Assembly: GCF_002744245.1 (NCBI RefSeq)
Contig: NZ_NKHG01000026.1
Span: 1 to 35,144 of the forward strand
Direction: 5' to 3'
Length of the DNA stretch: 35,144 nt
Origin: Bacillus pumilus
GTDB taxonomy: Bacteria; Bacillota; Bacilli; Bacillales; Bacillaceae
Made by a program: the position numbers and the translations under genes. Below the pieces are notes generated by a model. It did no database searches. It was not told where the DNA came from and saw only the letters and a list, made by a program, of their open reading frames with translations. Below, piece by piece: positions 1-7,274 of this stretch. Within the stretch, counting starts at the first letter, position 1. Every line of letters begins with the position of its first letter.

Positions 1-29
1 CAAGTGACCGTCTTTTTCCTTTTCTCCTT

Positions 30-509
30 TTAGCCTCGTTCGGGACGAAGTGCCTTTTCTAAAATGGCTAGACCTTCATTGACTTTTTCTTTTTCCTCAT
101 CATTGAGCCGTTGCAGGGAATTTTTAATCTTTTCGTGTCCTTTTTGATAAATACTTCTGAAAATATTTTTGGCTTCCTCTGTCAGTTCTACGACAATGAT
201 TCGCCGGTCACGCTCAGAATGCTTTCGCTCGACAAAGTTAGACTGCTCTAACCGATCAAGTAGACCTGTCATATTGGACAAAGAAGCCCCCATCTTTTCA
301 GCGATTTCAGATACCTTCAGAGAGCCATGGTTGTTGAGCAGCATGAGCACCTTCATTTGAGGCATGCTCATATCAAGCTTCATCCATTCAGAAACATCTC
401 CAAGACCTGCTGCAGTGAGTACTTTCATATAAAGCACCCATGTCTTTTTTTCCTCTGGAGATAGAATTTCTTCTTTTAGTACGGTGGTGTCATGAATATG
501 ATATTCCAC
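30..509 (-). CDS. MarR-family transcriptional regulator (YfiV-like)
   Basis: A 159-residue winged-helix repressor or activator of the MarR family. The core is visible: a dimerisation helix at about residues 25-50, the recognition region with 'KVSEIAEKMGASLSNMTGLL' at about 64-83, and the wing 'ERKHSERDRRIIVVELTEEA' just after, which carries the conserved D-R-R turn. The start is GTG at 509, because GGAAGTGA lies seven bases upstream on the minus strand. It is divergent from mprF with about 170 bp between them, so it may control itself and possibly mprF; the ligand is unknown. In B. subtilis the MarR gene next to mprF is yfiV, and position plus length fit that gene. No cysteine is seen near the N-terminus, so an OhrR-type peroxide sensor is unlikely. 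Confidence 0.85.
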   Translation of the reverse strand: MEYHIHDTTVLKEEILSPEEKKTWVLYMKVLTAAGLGDVSEWMKLDMSMPQMKVLMLLNNHGSLKVSEIAEKMGASLSNMTGLLDRLEQSNFVERKHSERDRRIIVVELTEEAKNIFRSIYQKGHEKIKNSLQRLNDEEKEKVNEGLAILEKALRPERG

Positions 510-557
510 GCTTGTTCACTTCCTTTAAGCGGCTCTTTTCTTTATATTACTTATTTT

Positions 558-575
558 TACTTCTAATTGAAAGTA
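558..575. promoter_or_regulatory. Candidate MarR-type operator (imperfect palindrome)
   Basis: The arms TACTT (558-562) and AAGTA (571-575) flank an AT-rich centre in the marR-mprF intergenic region. Size and symmetry suit a MarR dimer, but this is pattern-based only. A TATAAT hexamer at 625-630 further downstream could serve as the mprF -10 element; no good -35 is seen in front of it. Confidence 0.25.
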
Positions 576-677
576 TCACGAAGATTTTGATTGTGAAACT
601 GCATGAATGAAGTGGCATTTGTTGTATAATAATGTTCAGTTGAAATAAATGAAGCAACCTAGAAAGTTGGGAAAAAC

Positions 678-3248
678 ATGTGGAACAAAAAAATGGGTAT
701 GACGATCTTAAAAATGCTCTTTCCGATCGTGATCATTCTAGTCTTGATTTTTGTCGCCAAGCAGGAGTTGAGCGGCCTTTCTATAAAAAAGACGTTTTAT
801 ATTATCGACAGCTTGAATCGAATGGATTTGTTTATTCTTGTCTTTCTTGGACTTGTCGCTGTTTTATCGATGTCCTTATATGATTTTATTTTAAGAAGAA
901 GTCTTGATATGCCCATCAGCGGGTGGAAAACGATTCGCATTTCTTGGATTGCCAACTCCTTTAACAGTGTACTTGGCTTCGGCGGTTTATCTGGGGCTGG
1001 GCTCAGAACGCTTTTATATAAGGAATACATATCAGATACGAAAAAACTGCTGAAAGGCATTGCCCTTTTGACATCCTCTGTTCTTTTGGGTTTATCTATT
1101 TTCAGTGATTTGATTTTGGTCAGGGTTCTGCCTGTTGAAAGTATTATCAGTCAGGAGCCATGGCTATGGGCATTTGTGATTATCTTTGCCTGTATTGTAC
1201 CGATTTATATCATCATGGCGTCGGTTCGAAAAAGCTCGATGGAGAGCGGTGAAAATGGACTGAAGCATCCGATTTACGCTTATATCGGTGTATCGTTTTT
1301 AGAATGGCTGGCAGCTGGTCTTGTCATGTACATGGCTGTCGTCTCAATGGGAATGAACGTCGATGTCCGTATTGTATTAGGTGTGTTTGCCATTGCGTCA
1401 ATTGGCGGTTTAATCAGTATGGTTCCAGGCGGGTTTGGTTCATTTGATCTGATCTTTTTACTCAGTATGCAATACATTGGTTTCGATAAAGAGATGGTGC
1501 TGACGGCGCTTGTATTATATCGCTTCGTGTACTCGATCTTCCCGTTTATCCTTGGACTATGTCTTGCTGCATACGATTTAACCGGGACGACTCTTAGACG
1601 TCTTGAAGGTAACCCCAAAATGGCACCTGCCATTGAAACAACGAACGTGTTAATAGTCTTGCATCGAGCCCTATTAATCCGTTTATTGTATGGTTCTTTA
1701 TCCATTTTAACGTTTGGAAGCGGCCTATTAATTATGGCTTCCGTTGTGCTGCCTGTCGATCGCTTAGGTGTAATTACAAGTATTCCGCGCCTTCTGTTAT
1801 CTGGATTTAATGGTCTTTCTTTAATGTTCGGGATCATTCTGATGATTTTGTCTATTGAAGTGTACAAAAGGACAAAAAGGTCATACGTGTTGACGATGAT
1901 TGCCCTAGCTGGTGGCTTTGTGTTTACCCTGCTAAAAGGATTTAATCTGAGCTCGATCTTTATTCTGCCAGTCATCATGGCGGTATTTTTCTCTTTACGA
2001 AATCAATTTGTGAAGCAGCAGGCGCCTTATTCCTTATATCAGTTTGTGGCAGCTGCCGCCGGATACTTACTCGTTTTGTTTAACTATCATGTCATTGGTA
2101 ACTTTATCTGGTTGAAAATCGGGCATTTCCTAAGTAAAGACTATTTGGTGCATAATGAACGGCATATCACAATGATAAGCATGATTGCTTTAATCGGGGT
2201 ACCGCTTTTCTTTTTCGTTAGTAAATTAATATTTAATAAAAAAGCATTTCCTATTGGAGAAGAAGCAGATGAAGAAAAATTAAAAACGTTTTTAGAAGAA
2301 AAGGGAGGTAATGCACTCAGTCATCTTGGCTTTTTAGGAGATAAAAAGCTGTTTTTCTCAAGTGATGGAGAGGCGATGCTTCAGTTTGGCCGAATTGGCC
2401 GCTGCGTCATTGTGCTCGGTGATCCATCTGGACGTCAAGCGTCTTATCCGCTTGTACTTGAAGAGTTTTTGCAGCAGACCGAAAATGCAGGCTATCGCGT
2501 TGCATTTTATCAAGTAGAACGTGAGGGAATGGCTCTCTATCATGACTTAGGTTTTCACTTCTTTAAGCTTGGGGAAGAAGCGATGGTCGATTTAGAAACA
2601 TTTTCTCTGTCGGGAAAGAAAAAATCGAATTTACGAGCTGTTGCCAATAAGTTTGAACGAGAAGGGTATACCTTTGAGATGGTGGAACCGCCTTTTTCAG
2701 ATGAGTTTATCTCTACCTTAAAACATATCTCCGACAGCTGGCTAGGAAAGAAAAAAGAAAAAGGGTTTTCTCTCGGCTACTTTCATGAAGAATACTTGCA
2801 AAAAGCACCGGTTGCGATCTTAAAAAATGAACAAGGACAGATCATTTCCTTTGTGTCATTAATGCCGATGTATCAAGAAGGAGAGATATCCATCGACTTA
2901 ATGCGTCATATGCATGATGCACCGAACGGGATGATGGATGCGCTGTTTATTCACCTGTTTCAATGGGCGAAAGAAAAAGGCTACAAATTCTTTAACATGG
3001 GGATGGCGCCTCTCTCGAATGTGGGGACGTTCCATCAGTCATTCCTTACAGAACGTTTGGCGAGTGTCATCTTTAACAACGTCAGGTATATGTATAGCTT
3101 CAGCGGCTTACGGTCGTTTAAACAAAAATACAAACCAGAATGGCGTGGGAAATATTTGGCATATAAAAAGAATACGTCACTGCCCGTCACGATGGTGCTT
3201 GTTACCAAGCTAATCGGGATGGACCCAAATCGAAAACGACGTCCATAA
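678..3248 (+). CDS. mprF: Phosphatidylglycerol lysyltransferase / flippase MprF
   Basis: An 856-residue integral membrane enzyme that transfers lysine from lysyl-tRNA to phosphatidylglycerol and flips the product to the outer leaflet, lowering negative surface charge and giving resistance to cationic antimicrobial peptides. About residues 1-510 are a run of hydrophobic helices (the flippase part, with 'GGLSGAGLRTLLYKEY' near 100 and 'SMVPGGFGSFDLIFLL' near 250). Residues from about 527 on form the soluble GNAT-like synthase (DUF2156) with 'FGRIGRCVIVLGDPSGR', 'KKKSNLRAVANKFEREGY' and, near the end, 'FNMGMAPLSNVG' and 'FKQKYKPEWRGKYLAYKK'. Length and motif order match full MprF (B. subtilis YfiX). 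The start at 678 has only a weak GGG ribosome site. A terminator follows immediately. Whether lysine or alanine is used cannot be read from sequence. Confidence 0.96.
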   Translation: MWNKKMGMTILKMLFPIVIILVLIFVAKQELSGLSIKKTFYIIDSLNRMDLFILVFLGLVAVLSMSLYDFILRRSLDMPISGWKTIRISWIANSFNSVLGFGGLSGAGLRTLLYKEYISDTKKLLKGIALLTSSVLLGLSIFSDLILVRVLPVESIISQEPWLWAFVIIFACIVPIYIIMASVRKSSMESGENGLKHPIYAYIGVSFLEWLAAGLVMYMAVVSMGMNVDVRIVLGVFAIASIGGLISMVPGGFGSFDLIFLLSMQYIGFDKEMVLTALVLYRFVYSIFPFILGLCLAAYDLTGTTLRRLEGNPKMAPAIETTNVLIVLHRALLIRLLYGSLSILTFGSGLLIMASVVLPVDRLGVITSIPRLLLSGFNGLSLMFGIILMILSIEVYKRTKRSYVLTMIALAGGFVFTLLKGFNLSSIFILPVIMAVFFSLRNQFVKQQAPYSLYQFVAAAAGYLLVLFNYHVIGNFIWLKIGHFLSKDYLVHNERHITMISMIALIGVPLFFFVSKLIFNKKAFPIGEEADEEKLKTFLEEKGGNALSHLGFLGDKKLFFSSDGEAMLQFGRIGRCVIVLGDPSGRQASYPLVLEEFLQQTENAGYRVAFYQVEREGMALYHDLGFHFFKLGEEAMVDLETFSLSGKKKSNLRAVANKFEREGYTFEMVEPPFSDEFISTLKHISDSWLGKKKEKGFSLGYFHEEYLQKAPVAILKNEQGQIISFVSLMPMYQEGEISIDLMRHMHDAPNGMMDALFIHLFQWAKEKGYKFFNMGMAPLSNVGTFHQSFLTERLASVIFNNVRYMYSFSGLRSFKQKYKPEWRGKYLAYKKNTSLPVTMVLVTKLIGMDPNRKRRP

Positions 3249-3252
3249 GGTC

Positions 3253-3288
3253 AAAAACCTTTACCTTTCACTAGGTGAAGGTTTTTTT
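3253..3288 (+). terminator. Rho-independent terminator after mprF
   Basis: The stem AACCTTTACC pairs with GGTGAAGGTT (one wobble) around an 8-base loop and runs into seven T. It covers the upstream extension of the next open frame, which argues that the next gene starts at 3341 and not at 3275. Confidence 0.85.
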
Positions 3289-3340
3289 AGACAAAAGAAC
3301 AGCAAAAGTGGTAAAGTTGAAGGGTAAGGGGGATGTTAGA

Positions 3341-3889
3341 ATGACACTAAATGAATGGTTTACAAAGGGATTAACCGAACGTACATATGTACACAACATG
3401 GAGAAAAATCGTGAAAATCTACTCACGGTGTACAACCAGTACGCAATCCATCAAAGGGAAAAAGAGCTGCTTCAACGCTTGCAAAAGAAAAAGCTAAAAG
3501 CGCTTGTCATCGCAGCGGATTGGTGCGGAGATGCGATGGTCAATGTACCGATTTTCATGCGTATTGCCAATGAAGCACTTATTGATGCGCGCTATTTCAT
3601 TCGGGACGAGCATCTAGACCTGATGGATCAGTATTTAACGAACGGGACCGCAAGATCTATTCCGATTATCGTGATCATCGATCAGGACGGGAATGAAGTG
3701 GGGAAATGGGGACCTCGCTCAACAGAAGCCCAGCGCTTTGTCAATGAGAAAAAACCGGATAAAGATGCACCTGATTTTGAAGAAGCATTTAAGGTATTTG
3801 CGAAAGAAGCCGCACATCACTATACGACAGATCGTTACTTATGGAAAGATATTGAGAAAGAAATAGTAGAAGTTTTGGCAAAAATATAA
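3341..3889 (+). CDS. Thioredoxin-family protein with a single active-site cysteine
   Basis: A 182-residue cytoplasmic protein with a thioredoxin fold. The strand-turn 'LKALVIAADWCGDAMVNVP' at about residues 53-71 sits where thioredoxins carry WCxxC, and 'ARSIPIIVIIDQDG' at about 106-119 supplies the cis-proline loop. The second active-site cysteine is missing (W-C-G-D-A-M) and this is the only cysteine in the protein, so dithiol oxidoreduction is not expected; a monothiol or binding role is more likely. The start at 3341 follows AAGGGGGA; the longer frame would begin inside the mprF terminator. It is monocistronic with its own terminator. Many Bacillus genomes carry this uncharacterised thioredoxin-like family; I know no established symbol for it. 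Confidence 0.85.
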   Translation: MTLNEWFTKGLTERTYVHNMEKNRENLLTVYNQYAIHQREKELLQRLQKKKLKALVIAADWCGDAMVNVPIFMRIANEALIDARYFIRDEHLDLMDQYLTNGTARSIPIIVIIDQDGNEVGKWGPRSTEAQRFVNEKKPDKDAPDFEEAFKVFAKEAAHHYTTDRYLWKDIEKEIVEVLAKI

Positions 3890-3894
3890 ACCAA

Positions 3895-3931
3895 AAGACT
3901 ACTTCGCCGCAATGGGAAGTAGTCTTTTTTT
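3895..3931 (+). terminator. Rho-independent terminator after the thioredoxin-like gene
   Basis: AAGACTACTTC pairs perfectly with GAAGTAGTCTT around a 10-base loop, followed by a T run. It begins five bases after the stop codon. Confidence 0.9.
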
Positions 3932-3960
3932 ATCTTGTTTTTGCGTTTCACCTACAAAAC

Positions 3961-4017
3961 ACCGCATAAAGATGTAGAAAAACCGCAGAATTCTATCGAA
4001 TACCGCAGAAAACCGCA
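3961..4017. repeat. Four ACCGCA direct repeats spaced by helical turns
   Basis: ACCGCA occurs at 3961, 3982, 4002 and 4012, that is with steps of 21, 20 and 10 bp, all near multiples of one DNA turn. Three copies continue as ACCGCAGAA or ACCGCAAAG. It lies in the 338-bp non-coding stretch 3890-4227 between two convergent-free genes. The remainder of that stretch holds a terminator, a short minus-strand open frame (4044-4151) and AT-rich sequence in front of the 4228 gene; I see no RNA gene. The arrangement resembles a row of binding sites for a protein, but none is identified. Confidence 0.4.
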
Positions 4018-4043
4018 AAGCACCACGATTTTCCCAACCACTT

Positions 4044-4151
4044 TTAGTTGAAAAACCTCATATATGCCATGAAATCACCAATTTTGCCCTTATCTAAAGG
4101 CTCATATAACGCACGTTGGTTTGCTTTTTCCCAATACAAGAGGCCCAGCAA
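4044..4151 (-). other. Possible gene remnant (35 codons, unknown)
   Basis: From a TTG at 4151 to TAA at 4044 the minus strand reads a protein-like stretch containing 'LYWEKANQRALYEPLDKGK' and then 'IGDFMAYMRFFN'. Composition is that of a real folded protein end, rich in aromatic and charged residues, rather than random AT-rich translation. The codon immediately upstream is TAG, and the nearest AAAGGAG is over 15 bases from the TTG. I do not recognise the family. It may be the surviving C-terminus of a deleted gene, or chance. Confidence 0.2.
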
Positions 4152-4227
4152 CTATAGTAATCTAGTTGTAATCTCCTTTGAACGAACTAAAAAAAACAAA
4201 TGACGAAAAAGGACTGGCGATCAATCT

Positions 4228-4695
4228 ATGAAAAAAATCATTTATCTCGATCAAGAAAAAAAGAAGCTCGCGGAATCAAAAAAAAGAGAACAGCGTTCCA
4301 TCAAATCACTCAGGCTGCTTGTGTTTTATGACGGACAAAGTCCTTCATGTGCAAAAGCGATTGAGCTGTTAAAATCACTTGATTGGAAGAACCGTATTCA
4401 CTTTGAATCATTTAGACATTCACAGCTGCTTAGACTGAATAAAATAAGTGAGGAAAAAGCAGAAAAACGAATCGTGTCTATTTCCTTAGCCAAAAACCAG
4501 AAAAATTCAGGGATTTATACTTGGTTGCGAATTGCTTGCAACATCCCTGCCTTATGGGGAACGGTCCCATTCATTGTGCTCAGCATTTGGCTAGGCTTTG
4601 GCCAACATGCGTATGATTACTTTGCTAGAAAACGGTATATTCATTCTGTCGAACAAGTCACCCGTCCTGATACAGATCAACAAAATACCATCTAA
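4228..4695 (+). CDS. DCC-family thiol-disulfide oxidoreductase-like protein (DUF393)
   Basis: A 155-residue protein. After a lysine-rich N-terminus of about 28 residues comes the DUF393 hallmark 'LLVFYDGQSPSCAKAIELL' at about 30-48, normally YDGxCxxC; here the first cysteine is serine (S-P-S-C), so the usual redox pair is absent. A hydrophobic stretch 'WGTVPFIVLSIWLGFGQHA' near 110-128 suggests one membrane helix, typical for this family. A second isolated cysteine lies in 'IACNIPALW'. The ribosome site AAAGGA is rather far from the ATG. The gene shares a two-way terminator with the convergent regulator downstream. The family's substrate is not established. Confidence 0.75.
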   Translation: MKKIIYLDQEKKKLAESKKREQRSIKSLRLLVFYDGQSPSCAKAIELLKSLDWKNRIHFESFRHSQLLRLNKISEEKAEKRIVSISLAKNQKNSGIYTWLRIACNIPALWGTVPFIVLSIWLGFGQHAYDYFARKRYIHSVEQVTRPDTDQQNTI

Positions 4696-4704
4696 TCAAT
4701 AGAA

Positions 4705-4740
4705 AAAGCATGACCTTCGATCGGCAGAAGGTCATGCTTT
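4705..4740. terminator. Two-way terminator between the DCC gene and the HTH-TPR regulator
   Basis: AAAGCATGACCTTC and GAAGGTCATGCTTT form a perfect 14-bp stem with an 8-base loop. A-rich and T-rich flanks serve both strands. The stop codon of the minus-strand regulator lies inside the stem. Confidence 0.9.
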
Positions 4741-5993
4741 TTTGTAATAGGGAACATATGTGGCTAAGTGATCAAGTAGCTTCTCGGTGTAGGACATATA
4801 CTCACGCTCGTCAAGCTCAGAAGCCGCATAAGAAAGCAAGGTTCTAAGAGCAAACAAGTACTCACTGTGCAGCTGATTGTGTTCAAAGTAAGGAATGGCT
4901 GCTTCGACTAAATATGTTTTCAAATCATGAGGATTCTCCTCAATCATCAATTTATAAATTTTAATCATATATAAACAGTTTGGCTGAATACGAGGCTGTT
5001 TTAACAGCTCGTGTATGTAGGGAAGTGCCTTCTTACGGTCATATTCAGCATATAATGTGGCAATTTCATATAGTGTTTCACAGTAACGATCTTCTATTTG
5101 TTCTTGATTAAAGTAATTGAGCGAATCTAGTAAATAAGGCACAGCTGAAGAGAAGTCACCTTCACGCTTTAAGAGAACCCCATAATAAAAATAAGCAATC
5201 ATTTTAATATAGGCATCAGGGTGAAGCGAAGTGTGCAAAATCACTTCTTTTAAATATTTTTTGGCTGTTTGAAAGGCCTTTAATTCTAGTGAGATCACGC
5301 CATGAATTGAATCAGTGTACAATGAATGATTCGTTTGAAATTGTTTTTTTGTCTATATAAATCCATCGCTTGATGAGTCGCCTCAAGTGCATCCCCAAGA
5401 AGTCCCATGTTTCCAAGTGCTTTTGCATAGTGATAATACAGGTCACTCTGTTCAACAGAAGCGTAAGAAAAACAGTTTTCAAGTTTTTTCAGTCCTTCTT
5501 CGAGCTGACCATTTTTTATCTGATGAATTCCATCTAGATATTCAAAAATTTCTTTTTCTGTTTCAATAAAGGTTTTTTCAAATTTTTTGAGCACGCGGTG
5601 TGTTTTTAAGGCAAGTGGCTGTTTTTCCGTTAATAAATAAAATTGAAATAAGGACAAGTGATACTGAATCCCTAAATCTAGCGAAAAGAACTGTTCCTCG
5701 TGATGAATGATCATTTCGGCATTTTGTTCAGCCTGATCGAGTGCATAGAAATACATGTTCATTTGAAATTCATCCAACAACGACAGCAGGTGACGCGCCT
5801 TTTGTGACAGCGTTTCTTGGCTGATGCCAAGTCGTTCAAGCAGCAGATTGATCGTATCTTGATTGGCCTCTTTTGAGCCATTTTCAATTTTACTTAAATG
5901 AGAGACAGAACAAATTCCTTCTGCCAATTCAGATTGGGTCATATTTTGTTTATAACGATATAGCTTGATAATTTGCCCAATATTGATTTTCAT
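4732..5993 (-). pseudogene. HTH-TPR regulator (RNPP-like), split by a frameshift
   Basis: Two adjoining minus-strand frames form one regulator of roughly 420 residues. The N-terminal frame (ATG at 5993, stop at 5295) has a Cro/C1-type HTH, with 'LYRYKQNMTQSELAEGICSV' and 'SHLSKIENGSKEANQDTI' in about the first 55 residues, then TPR-like helices. The second frame, open up to about 5350 and ending at 4732, continues the TPRs with 'LKAFQTAKKYLKEVIL' and 'YYGVLLKREGDFSSAVPYL'. This domain order is typical of peptide-responsive regulators of the PlcR/Rgg/NprR type. The frames differ by one base, and a T7 run (A7 in the mRNA) at 5344-5350 lies near the switch, so an indel there is a natural cause; the switch could also lie nearer 5300. 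An isolated TTG at 5322 gives the second frame a start but no clear ribosome site. A sequencing error is possible. It is convergent with the DCC gene. No peptide pheromone gene is evident beside it. Confidence 0.8.
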
Positions 5994-6072
5994 TCCATTC
6001 AGAAGCCTCCCTTCCAATTATGGGTTGAAAGCTTTTTGAAAAAATGGCCAAATGAGACGCAATGGGAATACC

Positions 6073-6085
6073 TGAAATCATTTCA
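6073..6085. promoter_or_regulatory. Perfect 13-bp palindrome upstream of the HTH-TPR regulator
   Basis: TGAAAT-C-ATTTCA lies between the divergent regulator and yfhC, about 80 bp upstream of the regulator start. It is a candidate operator for that regulator or for another dimeric repressor; no direct support beyond symmetry and position. Confidence 0.3.
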
Positions 6086-6188
6086 TCATCTTGGCTCTTT
6101 TCTCAAAATTTGTTTAAAACGTAATATGATTGTAACATTACTTGAAAAAATCAAACAACTATTTAGCAGATGGAGAGAGATCCTCTAT

Positions 6189-6217
6189 TTACAACAACAC
6201 GATATGCTGTTTATAAT
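6189..6217 (+). promoter_or_regulatory. Sigma-A promoter of yfhC
   Basis: TTACAA at 6189-6194 and a perfect TATAAT at 6212-6217 are separated by 17 bp. Transcription would start near 6224, about 40 bases ahead of the yfhC start. Confidence 0.65.
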
Positions 6218-6222
6218 GTAAA

Positions 6223-6237
6223 TGAGAATCAATTTCA
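6223..6237. promoter_or_regulatory. Fur-like box at the yfhC transcription start
   Basis: TGAGAAT-C-AATTTCA matches the 7-1-7 Fur consensus (TGATAAT-N-ATTATCA) at 11 of 14 arm positions and sits directly on the predicted start point, where a repressor would block initiation. As I recall, B. subtilis yfhC belongs to the Fur regulon, which supports the reading. Zur or PerR boxes have related shapes and are alternatives. Confidence 0.45.
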
Positions 6238-6265
6238 ATTAAAATTGATTGAAAGGATGACATAT

Positions 6266-6853
6266 ATGCCAGAAATGAAACAACAAACAGAAGCTTTAAC
6301 GGTTCGAGATGCTGTCAGATATAGACGATCGATTCGAAAATTCAAAGAAACTGCGGTGACCATTGAGCAGCTTCAGCCATTATTAGAGGATGCGGTTTAT
6401 GCACCGAATCATAAAATGACTGAACCTTGGCGTTTTCTTTATGCCACGACAGATGAAGCAAAAGCGACATTTGTTGACCGGTTCATTGCTTTCTTTAAAC
6501 GAAACAATCCAGATGCAAAAGAAGAAAAAATCAATCAATACAGAGAATACTTTTCAAAAATACCAGCGCTTTTACTTGTCGTTTTAAAGGAAGACGAGAA
6601 CCCAGTGGTGAGAAATGACGATTTTGCCGCAGTAAGCACTTTGATTCAAAACTTCCAGTTGCTCGCTTGGGATCAAGGAATCGGAATGGTATGGAAGAGC
6701 GGTCGCATTTTGTACGATAAAGGCTTTCAACAAGAGCTGGGATTAAAGGAAAACGAGCGCTTTGCAGCAATCCTTCACATTGGTTATCCAGAAGAAGTGC
6801 CTGAGGTGAAATCACGTCAGAAGGCATCAAGCCTGCTTACTGAAATCCAATAA
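6266..6853 (+). CDS. yfhC: Nitroreductase-family FMN protein YfhC
   Basis: A 195-residue soluble oxidoreductase of the nitroreductase superfamily, expected to bind FMN as a dimer and use NAD(P)H. 'RDAVRYRRSIRKFKE' at about residues 15-29 is the FMN phosphate-binding start of the family; 'YAPNHKMTEPWRFLYA' near 49-64, 'GMVWKSGRIL' near 145 and 'FAAILHIGYPEE' near 170-180 are the other usual blocks. The start at 6266 was chosen because AAAGGA lies eight bases upstream; longer frames run back through the promoter. It has a sigma-A promoter with a Fur-like box on top and a hairpin terminator behind. The physiological substrate is not known; a link with iron limitation is suggested only by the box. 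Confidence 0.9.
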   Translation: MPEMKQQTEALTVRDAVRYRRSIRKFKETAVTIEQLQPLLEDAVYAPNHKMTEPWRFLYATTDEAKATFVDRFIAFFKRNNPDAKEEKINQYREYFSKIPALLLVVLKEDENPVVRNDDFAAVSTLIQNFQLLAWDQGIGMVWKSGRILYDKGFQQELGLKENERFAAILHIGYPEEVPEVKSRQKASSLLTEIQ

Positions 6854-6856
6854 AAG

Positions 6857-6891
6857 AAAAGCAGACCGTTTAAAAAAGGGTCTGCTTTTTT
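6857..6891. terminator. Two-way terminator between yfhC and yfhD
   Basis: AAAAGCAGACC pairs with GGTCTGCTTTT around an 11-base loop and continues into T; A-rich on the other side, so it also ends the convergent yfhF-yfhE-yfhD transcript. Confidence 0.85.
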
Positions 6892-6893
6892 AC

Positions 6894-7049
6894 TTATTGT
6901 TTTTTGGCGCGCTGGTCGGCTGCTTTCATACGTGCCATCGCTTTTACGTCATTTGGATCTGCAAGTTCTTTGGAAAATTCAACATATTCGCCATCCGTCT
7001 CTTGTGCAGCAATTTGTTGGACGGATTTTTTGTGTTGGTCTTTTTTCAA
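6894..7049 (-). CDS. yfhD: YfhD family small protein
   Basis: A 51-residue hydrophilic protein with the recognisable core 'YVEFSKELADPNDVKAMARM' and a lysine/alanine-rich tail 'KAADQRAKKQ'. The start is TTG at 7049, placed seven bases behind a strong GGAGGG. Small proteins of this family are found in many spore-forming Bacillus; the function is unknown. It is the last gene of a minus-strand group with yfhE and yfhF, ending at the shared terminator. Confidence 0.85.
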   Translation of the reverse strand: MKKDQHKKSVQQIAAQETDGEYVEFSKELADPNDVKAMARMKAADQRAKKQ

Positions 7050-7110
7050 AGCCTTTCCCTCCTTTACAAGATCACTTTAGTTATGTGCTTGTTGGAGTGG
7101 AATATCCGCC

Positions 7111-7221
7111 TTATTTGCTTCTCTTTTCTGCTGCTCTTTCCGCTTTTTTAAATTCCTGCTGATATAGGACTTCTTGGGTTTTCTTCAATCGAGAAGTTGG
7201 TTGGTGTTCTTTTTTCTTCAT
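7111..7221 (-). CDS. yfhE: YfhE family small protein
   Basis: A 36-residue, strongly basic protein: 'MKKKEHQPTSRLKKTQEVLY' followed by a lysine-, glutamate- and alanine-rich helix. The ATG at 7221 follows AAGGGG. Position next to yfhD and the lysine-rich sequence match YfhE of B. subtilis; function unknown. It lies 53 bp after yfhF with no terminator between, so co-transcription is likely. Confidence 0.75.
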   Translation of the reverse strand: MKKKEHQPTSRLKKTQEVLYQQEFKKAERAAEKRSK

Positions 7222-7274
7222 CAAAACAGCCCCTTCACATCATTTCTTTATAGGATGGGTGTTTTGTTCAACTT

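Noticed and set aside
1280..1978. 232-codon minus-strand frame inside mprF
   Set aside because: It is a shadow of the MprF coding frame: no ribosome site, no recognisable domain, and mprF itself is certain.
5973..6221. 82-codon plus-strand frame upstream of yfhC, considered as a peptide pheromone gene for the HTH-TPR regulator
   Set aside because: No ribosome site at its start, no secretion signal, and it overlaps the regulator start and the yfhC promoter.
6170..6265. Longer N-terminus for YfhC
   Set aside because: It would be translated from within the promoter and Fur-like box; ATG 6266 has a proper ribosome site and gives the usual family N-terminus.
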